A DNA stretch of 5,835 nucleotides from assembly GCA_959020035.1 (NCBI GenBank), contig CAUEQX010000115.1:1-5835 (forward strand), written 5' to 3'. Below, piece by piece: positions 1 to 5,504 of the stretch (within the stretch, counting starts at the first letter, position 1; the number at the start of each line of letters is the position of its first letter). The notes under the pieces are model-generated. The model made no database searches. It saw only the letters and a list, made by a program, of their open reading frames with translations, and had not been told where the DNA came from. The position numbers and the translations under genes were made by a program. This DNA comes from an uncultured Collinsella sp. (lineage in GTDB: Bacteria > Actinomycetota > Coriobacteriia > Coriobacteriales > Coriobacteriaceae).

Positions 1-1209
1 GATAAAGCCCAGGCCGATGCCGGCAGAGATGGAGTAGGTGAAGGGCACGCCGGCGACAATCATGAACGCCGGGAAACCCTGCGACACGTCGGACCAGTCG
101 ATCTCGGAGGCCTCGCTCATCATGAGGTAGCCGACGTAGACCAGAGCACCGCAGGTGGCGGCGCTGGAAACGATGGTGACGATGGGGGAGAAGAACGCGG
201 CGAGAATGAACAGCACGCCGGTGGTGACGGAGGTGAGGCCCGTGCGGCCACCGTCGGCGGCGCCGGAAGTGGACTCGACGAAGGTGGTGATGGAGGAGAC
301 ACCCATGAAACCGCCCACAGCAGCGGCGGCGGAGTCGACGATCAGGATCTCCTTGATATTCTCGACGTTGCCGTCGTCGGTGAGGAACTCGCTCTGCTTG
401 GCCACGGCCATCGCGGTGCCCATGGTGTCGAAGAAGTCACTCATGAGCAACGAGAACGAGATGACGAGGAGCGCGGGGTCGGTAAGGACCTTGACGATGG
501 CAGGCACGCCGCCGGCGTCGGCGATGGGGCCACCGATGCTCGAGAAGTCGAGCGGGGCGATGATACCGGTCGGAGCCTGGGTCACACCTAGGGGGATACC
601 GGCGATGACGGCGACGACGATGCCGATGAGCAGCGAGCCAGGGACGTTGCGGCAGGCGAGGGCGACTGTCACAAGGATGGAGATGATGCCGACGATGAAG
701 GTGGGGGAGGTGATGTCGCCCAGACCGACGAGTGTACCGGCGCCAGCGGTGATAATGCCGGCATCGCACAGGCCAATCATGGCGATGAACAGGCCCAGAC
801 CCACCGAGATGGCGTGACGCAGGACAACCGGGATGGCGTCCATGATGGCCTCGCGCAGGCCACAAAGCACGAGCAGCAAGATGACGACGCCCTCAAGGAA
901 GATGACGCTCATGGCCACGTGCCAGTCACCGCCGCAGACGGTGGTGGTGATTCCAGCGATCATCGCGTTGACGCCTAAGCCCGACGCGCAGGCGAGCGGG
1001 CGGTTGGCGAAGATGCCCATGCAGATGGTCATGATGCCGGCGCCCAGGCAGGTGGCGCAGGCGAGCGCTCCCGCATCGATGCCGGCGCCCGAGAGCACCG
1101 CAGGGTTGACGGCGATGATGTAGGCCATCGCCAGGAATGTTGTCAGTCCAGCGCGAAGTTCGGTCCCGATTGTGGACTTGCGCTCACTGACGTGAAAAAG
1201 TTCGTCCAT
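1..1209 (-). CDS. AzgA-type NCS2 purine (adenine/guanine/hypoxanthine) permease, C-terminus cut off by window edge
   Basis: This is an inner-membrane, proton-coupled nucleobase importer for purine salvage. 403 codons are open from the ATG at 1209 to the window edge; the family usually runs about 430-480 residues, so only the last part of the final membrane segments is missing. The N-terminus (ERKSTIGTELRAGLTTFLAMAYI, given here as ERKSTIGTEL then RAGLTTFLAMAYI) is the family signature, followed by TM segments throughout. Substrate-site motifs are visible: DFFDTMGT at about residues 258-265 and a serine/threonine-rich VSSITTFVES followed by GGRTGLT at about 304-326. The downstream loop REAIMDAIP is also typical of AzgA rather than UraA/xanthine-type NCS2. 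The start is set by a purine-rich SD (1215-1224) five bases upstream; the other ATG at 1213 reaches a stop within ten codons. I saw no purine riboswitch upstream. Whether the substrate is guanine/hypoxanthine (PbuG-like) or adenine cannot be decided. The family is certain; the substrate is inferred. Confidence 0.93.
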   Translation of the reverse strand, partial: MDELFHVSERKSTIGTELRAGLTTFLAMAYIIAVNPAVLSGAGIDAGALACATCLGAGIMTICMGIFANRPLACASGLGVNAMIAGITTTVCGGDWHVAMSVIFLEGVVILLLVLCGLREAIMDAIPVVLRHAISVGLGLFIAMIGLCDAGIITAGAGTLVGLGDITSPTFIVGIISILVTVALACRNVPGSLLIGIVVAVIAGIPLGVTQAPTGIIAPLDFSSIGGPIADAGGVPAIVKVLTDPALLVISFSLLMSDFFDTMGTAMAVAKQSEFLTDDGNVENIKEILIVDSAAAAVGGFMGVSSITTFVESTSGAADGGRTGLTSVTTGVLFILAAFFSPIVTIVSSAATCGALVYVGYLMMSEASEIDWSDVSQGFPAFMIVAGVPFTYSISAGIGLGFI

Positions 1210-1214
1210 GCATA

Positions 1215-1224
1215 CCCTTTCCTT
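1215..1224 (-). promoter_or_regulatory. Ribosome binding site of the purine permease
   Basis: Read on the minus strand this is AAGGAAAGGG, ending five bases before the ATG at 1209. It selects that ATG over the ATG at 1213, which is out of frame and quickly terminated. Confidence 0.7.
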
Positions 1225-1392
1225 GTTCGGCCCCGAGTTTAGGCCGATTGACACGAACTCAACTACTATAGCCCCTTTACGACGCTGTTGTTCCTCGCAT
1301 GTTGATGTTCGGCGCTTTGTAGCAGACGGACGGTATTTTTCGCATGAAAATGTGTGGGTACCGTATACTTAAGCGGTTACAACGAACTCTTT

Positions 1393-1397
1393 GGAGG
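1393..1397 (+). promoter_or_regulatory. Ribosome binding site that fixes the start of the deformylase-like gene
   Basis: GGAGG ends five bases before the ATG at 1403. The reading frame is also open from a TTG at 1391, but that codon overlaps the SD sequence itself, so ATG 1403 is the correct start. Confidence 0.85.
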
Positions 1398-1402
1398 AAC
1401 GT

Positions 1403-1822
1403 ATGATTAAAGAGCTCTGCCGCGACGAGGCTATCCTGTCCCAGCGTTGCGAGGTTGCGACCGTCGAGGACGAGTCGGTTGCTCAGGACCTGATCGATAC
1501 CATCAAGTCGCTCGACGATGCCGGCTGCCTTGCCGCTAACCAGATTGGCGTTACCAAGAAGGTTTGCGTCTACCTGGACGATGCCGGCGAGCCTCACGTA
1601 CTCTACAACCCCCGTCTGGTGTTTGGCCTGGGCGCCAGCAAGATGGAGGAGAGCTGCCTGACGCACGAGGAGGTCACCAAGTCCACGCGCTATATCAAGT
1701 GCAAGGTCGCCTTTGATCAGATCGTCGACGGCAAGATGAAGGAGTGCCGCCGCGACTACGCGGGCTTTGAGGCACAAATGGTCCAGCATATGATCGACCA
1801 CTGTCTAGGAAAGTTGGTCTAA
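1403..1822 (+). CDS. Peptide deformylase-like protein lacking the catalytic glutamate
   Basis: 139 residues, shorter than classical deformylases (about 150-190) but matching a small deformylase-like branch I recall from gut Firmicutes and Actinobacteria. Peptide deformylase removes the formyl group from the initiator methionine of new proteins, using a metal held by one Cys and two His. All three motifs can be located. Motif 1 is GCLAANQIG (41-49), where the usual GLAA has Cys between Gly and Leu and the conserved Gln47 is kept. Motif 2 is ESCLT (83-87), from EGCLS, keeping the metal-ligand Cys85. Motif 3 is QHMIDH (128-133), from HExDH: His129 and His133 are present, but the general-base Glu is Met130. 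Metal binding therefore looks possible and ordinary deformylase catalysis doubtful. GAG to ATG needs two base changes, so a single sequencing error does not explain it. The gene stands alone; the last codon and stop lie inside a foldback repeat. A housekeeping def gene is presumably elsewhere. Alternatives are a diverged enzyme with altered chemistry or a non-catalytic binding protein. Confidence 0.85.
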   Translation: MIKELCRDEAILSQRCEVATVEDESVAQDLIDTIKSLDDAGCLAANQIGVTKKVCVYLDDAGEPHVLYNPRLVFGLGASKMEESCLTHEEVTKSTRYIKCKVAFDQIVDGKMKECRRDYAGFEAQMVQHMIDHCLGKLV

Positions 1823-1925
1823 GGGGATCAAAGCACCGCACCTTGCCGCTCAATCGTCGCTTGCGTACCGTTAGTACGCGGCGCTCCTCTTTCGTGGCAA
1901 TCTGCGGCACTTTGACCCCTTAGAC
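1817..1925. repeat. 109-nt imperfect inverted repeat (foldback element) overlapping the deformylase-like stop codon
   Basis: The outer arms 1817-1833 and 1910-1925 are complementary over 16 base pairs, with one bulged A at 1827. Complementarity then continues inward in blocks: CCGCA (1836-1840) with TGCGG (1903-1907), TTGCC (1843-1847) with GGCAA (1896-1900), and GCGTAC (1863-1868) with GTACGC (1874-1879) closing a five-base loop CGTTA. The whole segment can fold into one long hairpin in DNA or RNA. No T tract follows, so it is not a standard intrinsic terminator. The layout resembles miniature inverted-repeat or REP-like intergenic elements. There is no transposase gene and no clear target-site duplication. 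The TAA of the upstream gene lies in the left arm. Confidence 0.75.
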
Positions 1926-1966
1926 GACCTGCGGGGTTAACTTGGTTGAGTTTATCCAGCTTGAAT

Positions 1967-2009
1967 AGTCCGGGCGTGACATTGTTGTCATGTCCGGGCT
2001 TTTGTGTTT
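1967..2009 (+). terminator. Rho-independent terminator between deformylase-like gene and bsh
   Basis: Arms 1967-1981 and 1986-2000 pair over 15 positions in RNA (three G-U wobbles) around a TTGT loop. The stem is followed by TTTTGTGTTT. It is the best intrinsic terminator in the window and would end transcription from the deformylase-like gene. It sits only about 60 bases before the bsh start, with no clear promoter between, so an attenuator role for bsh cannot be excluded. Confidence 0.85.
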
Positions 2010-2056
2010 AGCGCCTTTTTGTTTGGAGACAATGAAATTAGAAAGAACGTAAAGCT

Positions 2057-2062
2057 AGGAGG
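2057..2062 (+). promoter_or_regulatory. Ribosome binding site that fixes the bsh start
   Basis: A perfect AGGAGG ends four bases before ATG 2067. The frame is open further upstream to about 2004, but only this ATG has a Shine-Dalgarno, and it places the required cysteine at residue 2. Confidence 0.9.
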
Positions 2063-2066
2063 CGCT

Positions 2067-3032
2067 ATGTGTACGAGTATTCGATTTACCGATAATTCTG
2101 GCCACATGTATCTGGGCCGCAATCTCGACTGGAGCTTTGACTACGGCCAACAGGTTCGCGTGATGCCGCGCGGGTTTCACATTCCGTATTCGTTTATCGA
2201 CGACGCGACAGCGGCGCACGCGGTGATTGGTATGTGCATCGATTACAAGAACTACCCTATGTTCTTCGACTGCGGCAACGATGCGGGCCTTGCCGTGGCG
2301 GGTCTCAATTTCCCGGGTTATGCCGAGTATGCCGAGGGCCCTGTCGACGGCAAGAACAATATTGCGGCCTATGAGTTTCCCCTGTGGGTGGCAGCGACGT
2401 TCTCGACGGTCGATGAGGTCGAGGCCGCGCTGCGCGATACGGTGATTGTCGCCAAATCTGCCGGAGAGGGGCTGGGCGTGTCGCTGCTCCATTGGATTAT
2501 CGGCGACAGCCAGCGCAGCATCGTGGTCGAGATGATGGCTGACGGCCTGCATGTATACGACGATCCGGTCGACACCCTTGCCAACCAGCCGACCTTCCCG
2601 TGGCACATGGAAAACCTCCGCACCTATATCACCGCCACAAGCGATTTTCCGCAGACGGCGACATGGCGTGGCGCCGAGCTCAAGCCCTATGGCGCGGGTG
2701 CCGGCATGCGCGGCATTCCGGGCGATTGCTATTCGCCGAGCCGTTTTGTAAAGGCGGCGTACCTCAATGCCAATTACCCGCAAAAGGAGAGCGAGACCGA
2801 AAACGTCGTCCGCATGTTCCGCTCGCTCGAGGGCGTGGTGATGATTGAGGGGGCGTCCAGGATGGGAGATGGCAAGTTCGAGAAGACTATCTACACCGGA
2901 TGCTTTAGCGCGCGCACGGGCAATTATTACTACGCGATGTATGAGGATCCGTCGATTCGCTACGTGAGCCTGATGGATGCCGAGGGCGCGAGCCCCGATA
3001 AGCTCGTGGTTCCCGAGCCGCGTCGTTCGTAG
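2067..3032 (+). CDS. bsh: Conjugated bile salt hydrolase (choloylglycine hydrolase family, Ntn hydrolase)
   Basis: It hydrolyses the amide bond of glycine- or taurine-conjugated bile acids, releasing the amino acid and free bile acid. 321 residues, the normal size for the family, with no signal peptide, so it is cytoplasmic. After removal of Met1, Cys2 becomes the N-terminal nucleophile, which requires the ATG at 2067. The catalytic set is visible: Cys2, Arg18, Asp21 (GRNLDWS), Asn81 (GLNFPGY), Asn173 (ANQPTF) and Arg226 (SPSRFVK). The Asn81 context and overall sequence match bile salt hydrolases of Bifidobacterium type rather than penicillin V acylases. The loop at 208-216 reads YGAGAGMRG; its G-A-G fits the G-x-G pattern associated with a preference for glycine conjugates. 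It stands alone between a terminator upstream and a hairpin downstream, with no bile transporter or second bile gene next to it. Penicillin V acylase is the main alternative and is unlikely. Confidence 0.96.
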   Translation: MCTSIRFTDNSGHMYLGRNLDWSFDYGQQVRVMPRGFHIPYSFIDDATAAHAVIGMCIDYKNYPMFFDCGNDAGLAVAGLNFPGYAEYAEGPVDGKNNIAAYEFPLWVAATFSTVDEVEAALRDTVIVAKSAGEGLGVSLLHWIIGDSQRSIVVEMMADGLHVYDDPVDTLANQPTFPWHMENLRTYITATSDFPQTATWRGAELKPYGAGAGMRGIPGDCYSPSRFVKAAYLNANYPQKESETENVVRMFRSLEGVVMIEGASRMGDGKFEKTIYTGCFSARTGNYYYAMYEDPSIRYVSLMDAEGASPDKLVVPEPRRS

Positions 3033-3055
3033 CCGATAGCTTTACTGCAATGCAA

Positions 3056-3091
3056 AGCGGCCCTGCATCTCTCGCGAGGTGCAGGGCCGCT
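3056..3091. terminator. Hairpin between the convergent ends of bsh and kup, probable bidirectional terminator
   Basis: Arms 3056-3071 and 3076-3091 pair over 16 positions (one wobble) around a TCGC loop, with a GC-rich base. It lies 23 bases after the bsh stop and 23 bases after the kup stop. Neither side has a good T tract (minus-strand side reads TTGCATTG, plus-strand side ATCGTC), so it may work weakly, protect both mRNA 3' ends, or rely on other factors. Confidence 0.65.
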
Positions 3092-3114
3092 ATCGTCAAT
3101 GGCTGGTGGCGTCG

Positions 3115-5346
3115 CTAGAAGTTGGCATCGTTGAGTTGTTCGTTCTCGAGGCCGTCGAGCTGTTGCTGTTCGGGCGTATCGGCGACGCTCTCGAGCAACT
3201 CGGTGGGATCGACGTTCATGTCCTTACCGGCTTCGTTGCCGTTGACCAAGTCGTCCGAGAAGATGTCGACTTCCATTTCCTCGGCCTCTTCGATCTGAAC
3301 CTCGAGCGGCACCTGGGTGCGCACGAGCTTAACGGCCGGGCGCATGCGGGCAAACAGCGGCACGTACTCGATGATGATGGCCGAGTTCTCAAGACCGTAC
3401 CAGCGTGCCGGGCTTCCGCAGGCGCGGCGGACGGCGTACTTGATGGCCATCACGCGGTGGTCGTTGCGGTTGATGTCCGTTTCGGGGGCAAGCATCTTGC
3501 GCAGCATACAAAAGCGGAAGTCACCCACGTTGCCGCGTGTCTCGTAGATGGAGTAGGTGTGATGTTGCGGCGGCAGCTCGCCCGATGCCATCAAGTCGCC
3601 GACGATCTGACGCAGATAAGCGTTGACGCGCTGGTTGACTTTAAAGCCCAGGTCCAGGCGAACGCGGAAGAGGAAGTCCGTGCCAAAGGTCTCGACGGAA
3701 TACTCGTGCGTATAGGGTTCGTCGGTAACGTGCACGTTAATGAACCAATATGCCTTGGCGCGCTTGGGATGCTTATCCAGGATGGAATAGAGCACGTCGC
3801 GGTCGAGCGTGAGCGGGTCGGGGCTGTTGGTGAGAAATACCAGATTGTCGGCGAGCACGGGATAGGTCTCGTCGTTGCGCAGGCGGTTGAGCTGATCGAT
3901 GTACTTGGAGACGGGCAACAGAATCGTCTGCGTGCGCTCGATGGCGGTGCCACGGCGCCACACGTACATAAGGCCAAACAGCAGTGCGGCCAGGAAGATC
4001 ATCACATAGCCGCCGTCAAAGAACATGGTGAGGCACGAGGCAAAGAAGCACAGCTCAATGGCACCGAAGAGCAGGGCGAAGACGCAGGCGCCCAGCTTGT
4101 GCTTGAGAATGCCAGCGATATAGCTCGTCAAAAGCGTCGTGGTCATGAGCATGGTCACGGTAATGGCGAGGCCGTAGGCGCTCTCCATGCGCTCGGAGTT
4201 TTGGAACAGCAGCACGATGAAGATGCAGCCGACCCACATGATGTTGTTGACGAGCGGAATATAGAGCTGACCCTTGGTGTCGCTGGGGTAGTGGATGCGC
4301 AGATGCGGCATAAGGTTGAGACGCGTTGCCTCGGATACCAGCGAGAAGGAGCCGGTGATGAGCGCCTGCGAGGCAATGATGGCTGCCACGGCCGAAAGCA
4401 CGATGGCAAAGGGGCGCAGGGGCTCGGGAAGCATCATATAGAACGGGTTGACGATATCCATCGCGAGCATCTGGGGATTGGAATTGTTGGCGAGCAGCCA
4501 AGCGCCCTGACCCAGGTAGTTAAGGATTAGCGCCGCCTTAACAAACGGCCAGGATGCGTAGATGTTGGCCTTGCCTACGTGGCCCATGTCTGAATAGAGC
4601 GCCTCGGCGCCGGTCGTCGACAGGAAGACGAAGCCGAGCACCATGATGCCCGAGTGGTTGATGGGCGAGAACAGAAACATGACGCCGCGGATGGGGTTGA
4701 GCGCGCGCAAGATGGACAGGTTGCCGAGCATGTTGAACAGACCGGCGCCTGCCAGGAACAGGAACCACAGCGTCATGAGCGGACCGAACAGCTTGCCGAT
4801 TGACGAGGTGCCAGCGCGCTGCATGGCAAACAGGCCGCAGATAATGATGATGGTAATAATGATGACGTTAGTTTGCCCGTCACCCAACAGCGCGTGGCCC
4901 CACTCGATGGTACGCAGGCCCTCGATGGCTGTGGTGACCGTGACCGCGGGGGTGAGGATGCCGTCGGCGAGCAGCGCCGCGCCGCCGATCATGGCAGGTA
5001 GGATCAGCCATGGTGCCACTTTTCGCACCAGGCTAAACAGGGCGAAGATGCCGCCTTCGTTGTGGTTGTCGGCCTTCATGGCGATTACCACGTACTTGAC
5101 CGTGGTCACGAGTGTCATGGTCCAGATGACGAGCGAAAGCGCGCCCAGGATCATGTCCTCGCTGACGGTACCGATGCCGCCGTTGTTGGCGACGATTGAT
5201 TTCATGGTGTACATGGGGCTCGTGCCGATGTCGCCATAGACGACGCCGAGCGTTACAAGCAGCATGCCAGCGGAGAGGGGGATGGCTCCGTGCCCGCCTT
5301 GACCACGCTGGTCTTGGGGGCTTGCCTCCAGTTTGTTGTGTGCCAC
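3115..5346 (-). CDS. kup: Kup-family low-affinity potassium uptake transporter with acidic C-terminal extension
   Basis: Proton-coupled K+ importer of the KUP/HAK/KT family in the cytoplasmic membrane. 743 residues from a GTG start, longer than E. coli Kup (622). About twelve membrane segments fill residues 20-465, and a cytosolic domain the rest. Signature motifs are present: GDIGTSP (38-44) with the conserved Asp39, NEGGIFAL (96-103), DGILTPA (128-134) and TGAEALYSDMGH (245-256). The cytosolic part carries the usual NxxVFLTNSPD and YxxRxGNVGDF-like stretches (YETRGNVGDF), and ends in a tail from about residue 684 with 19 Asp/Glu and one Lys. Start choice: an ATG at 5364 is in frame but has no Shine-Dalgarno; AAGGGAG (5352-5358) lies five bases before the GTG at 5346, which I prefer. 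It is monocistronic, convergent with bsh and downstream of two palindromes. I see no c-di-AMP riboswitch in its leader. The family is certain; the extra tail's role is unknown. Confidence 0.95.
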   Translation of the reverse strand: MAHNKLEASPQDQRGQGGHGAIPLSAGMLLVTLGVVYGDIGTSPMYTMKSIVANNGGIGTVSEDMILGALSLVIWTMTLVTTVKYVVIAMKADNHNEGGIFALFSLVRKVAPWLILPAMIGGAALLADGILTPAVTVTTAIEGLRTIEWGHALLGDGQTNVIIITIIIICGLFAMQRAGTSSIGKLFGPLMTLWFLFLAGAGLFNMLGNLSILRALNPIRGVMFLFSPINHSGIMVLGFVFLSTTGAEALYSDMGHVGKANIYASWPFVKAALILNYLGQGAWLLANNSNPQMLAMDIVNPFYMMLPEPLRPFAIVLSAVAAIIASQALITGSFSLVSEATRLNLMPHLRIHYPSDTKGQLYIPLVNNIMWVGCIFIVLLFQNSERMESAYGLAITVTMLMTTTLLTSYIAGILKHKLGACVFALLFGAIELCFFASCLTMFFDGGYVMIFLAALLFGLMYVWRRGTAIERTQTILLPVSKYIDQLNRLRNDETYPVLADNLVFLTNSPDPLTLDRDVLYSILDKHPKRAKAYWFINVHVTDEPYTHEYSVETFGTDFLFRVRLDLGFKVNQRVNAYLRQIVGDLMASGELPPQHHTYSIYETRGNVGDFRFCMLRKMLAPETDINRNDHRVMAIKYAVRRACGSPARWYGLENSAIIIEYVPLFARMRPAVKLVRTQVPLEVQIEEAEEMEVDIFSDDLVNGNEAGKDMNVDPTELLESVADTPEQQQLDGLENEQLNDANF

Positions 5347-5351
5347 GTGGA

Positions 5352-5358
5352 CTCCCTT
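5352..5358 (-). promoter_or_regulatory. Ribosome binding site favouring the GTG start of kup
   Basis: On the minus strand AAGGGAG ends five bases before GTG 5346. It lies inside the longer frame that begins at ATG 5364, whose own upstream sequence has no purine-rich SD. Confidence 0.7.
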
Positions 5359-5368
5359 AGACATCCGG

Positions 5369-5389
5369 TTATCTGTCTAGGACAGATAA
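5369..5389. promoter_or_regulatory. Perfect inverted repeat in the kup leader, possible operator or mRNA hairpin
   Basis: Arms TTATCTGTC (5369-5377) and GACAGATAA (5381-5389) are perfect 9-bp inverted repeats around a 3-bp spacer. The site lies 22 bases upstream of the preferred kup start and just after a candidate -10 box. It could bind a dimeric repressor, or fold in the kup mRNA next to the ribosome binding site. I do not recognise it as a known operator. Confidence 0.6.
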
Positions 5390-5402
5390 TCTTTATGCCG
5401 TC

Positions 5403-5408
5403 TTTATA
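5403..5408 (-). promoter_or_regulatory. Candidate -10 box of the kup promoter
   Basis: TATAAA on the minus strand, about 56 bases upstream of the kup GTG, in an AT-richer stretch than the surrounding genes. The matching -35 region is poor. If correct, transcription would begin about 10 bases before the inverted repeat at 5369-5389. Confidence 0.35.
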
Positions 5409-5446
5409 CATACAAGAGCAGTTTGGCACATCAGGTTATTTTAGAC

Positions 5447-5470
5447 AATAATCCCCAGCTGGGGATTATT
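5447..5470. terminator. Perfect 24-bp palindrome after the EamA permease gene, likely terminator
   Basis: The half-site AATAATCCCCAG is followed directly by its exact complement. As RNA it forms a 10-bp stem with a four-base AGCT loop, with A/T-rich ends and GC-rich centre on both strands. It lies 35 bases downstream of the minus-strand permease stop. The A/U-rich closing arm (GGGGATTATT) partly serves as the U-rich tail, so bidirectional termination is the simplest reading. A dimeric regulator site for kup is the alternative. Confidence 0.6.
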
Positions 5471-5504
5471 TATGTACGTAGGTAGCATTTCAAAGCAGGG
5501 GCTT

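Larger units (their letters stand above)
1210..1402. promoter_or_regulatory. Divergent intergenic region between purine permease and deformylase-like gene
   Basis: Promoters for both flanking genes must lie here. On the plus strand, TATACT at 1364-1369 is a good -10 candidate for the deformylase-like gene, but the best -35 (TTCGCA at 1339-1344) has a long 19-base spacer. On the minus strand, TATAGT (complement of 1265-1270) is a possible -10 for the permease, without a convincing -35. A short inverted repeat CGGCC (1228-1232) / GGCCG (1242-1246) sits just upstream of the permease ribosome binding site and could form a small leader hairpin. I see no purine riboswitch core. Confidence 0.35.

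Noticed and set aside
155..817. 220-codon plus-strand frame in the permease region
   Set aside because: Shadow of the minus-strand AzgA-type permease. Its Met/Thr/Pro-rich composition is what the reverse complement of membrane-protein codons gives.
1210..1402. Purine riboswitch upstream of the permease
   Set aside because: I looked for the conserved purine-aptamer core on the minus strand and found none; only a short 5-bp inverted repeat is present.
1695..1910. 71-codon minus-strand frame starting within the foldback element
   Set aside because: No ribosome binding site, and it runs from the repeat back into the deformylase-like gene. If the repeat is dispersed, the same basic peptide may appear as a spurious gene in other genomes.
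1817..1925. CRISPR-like or tRNA-like structure
   Set aside because: There is a single foldback with no direct repeat-spacer pattern, no T-loop or anticodon arm and no CCA end.
2055..2783. 242-codon open frame on the minus strand across bsh
   Set aside because: Antisense shadow of a gene with complete catalytic residues; no ribosome binding site and no family resemblance.
1403..3032. A functional pair formed by the deformylase-like protein and bile salt hydrolase
   Set aside because: Both belong to amide-hydrolysing families and are neighbours on one strand, but a foldback element and a strong terminator separate them, so co-expression is not supported.
3079..4530. 483-codon open frame on the plus strand, antisense to kup
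   Set aside because: It is a shadow of kup, whose family motifs are unmistakable on the other strand. The antisense product has no recognisable domain and reads as low-complexity H/G/V/D-rich sequence produced by G/C-biased third positions.
5365..5504. c-di-AMP (ydaO-type) riboswitch in front of kup
   Set aside because: The leader is too short and shows only simple palindromes, not the conserved multi-stem aptamer.
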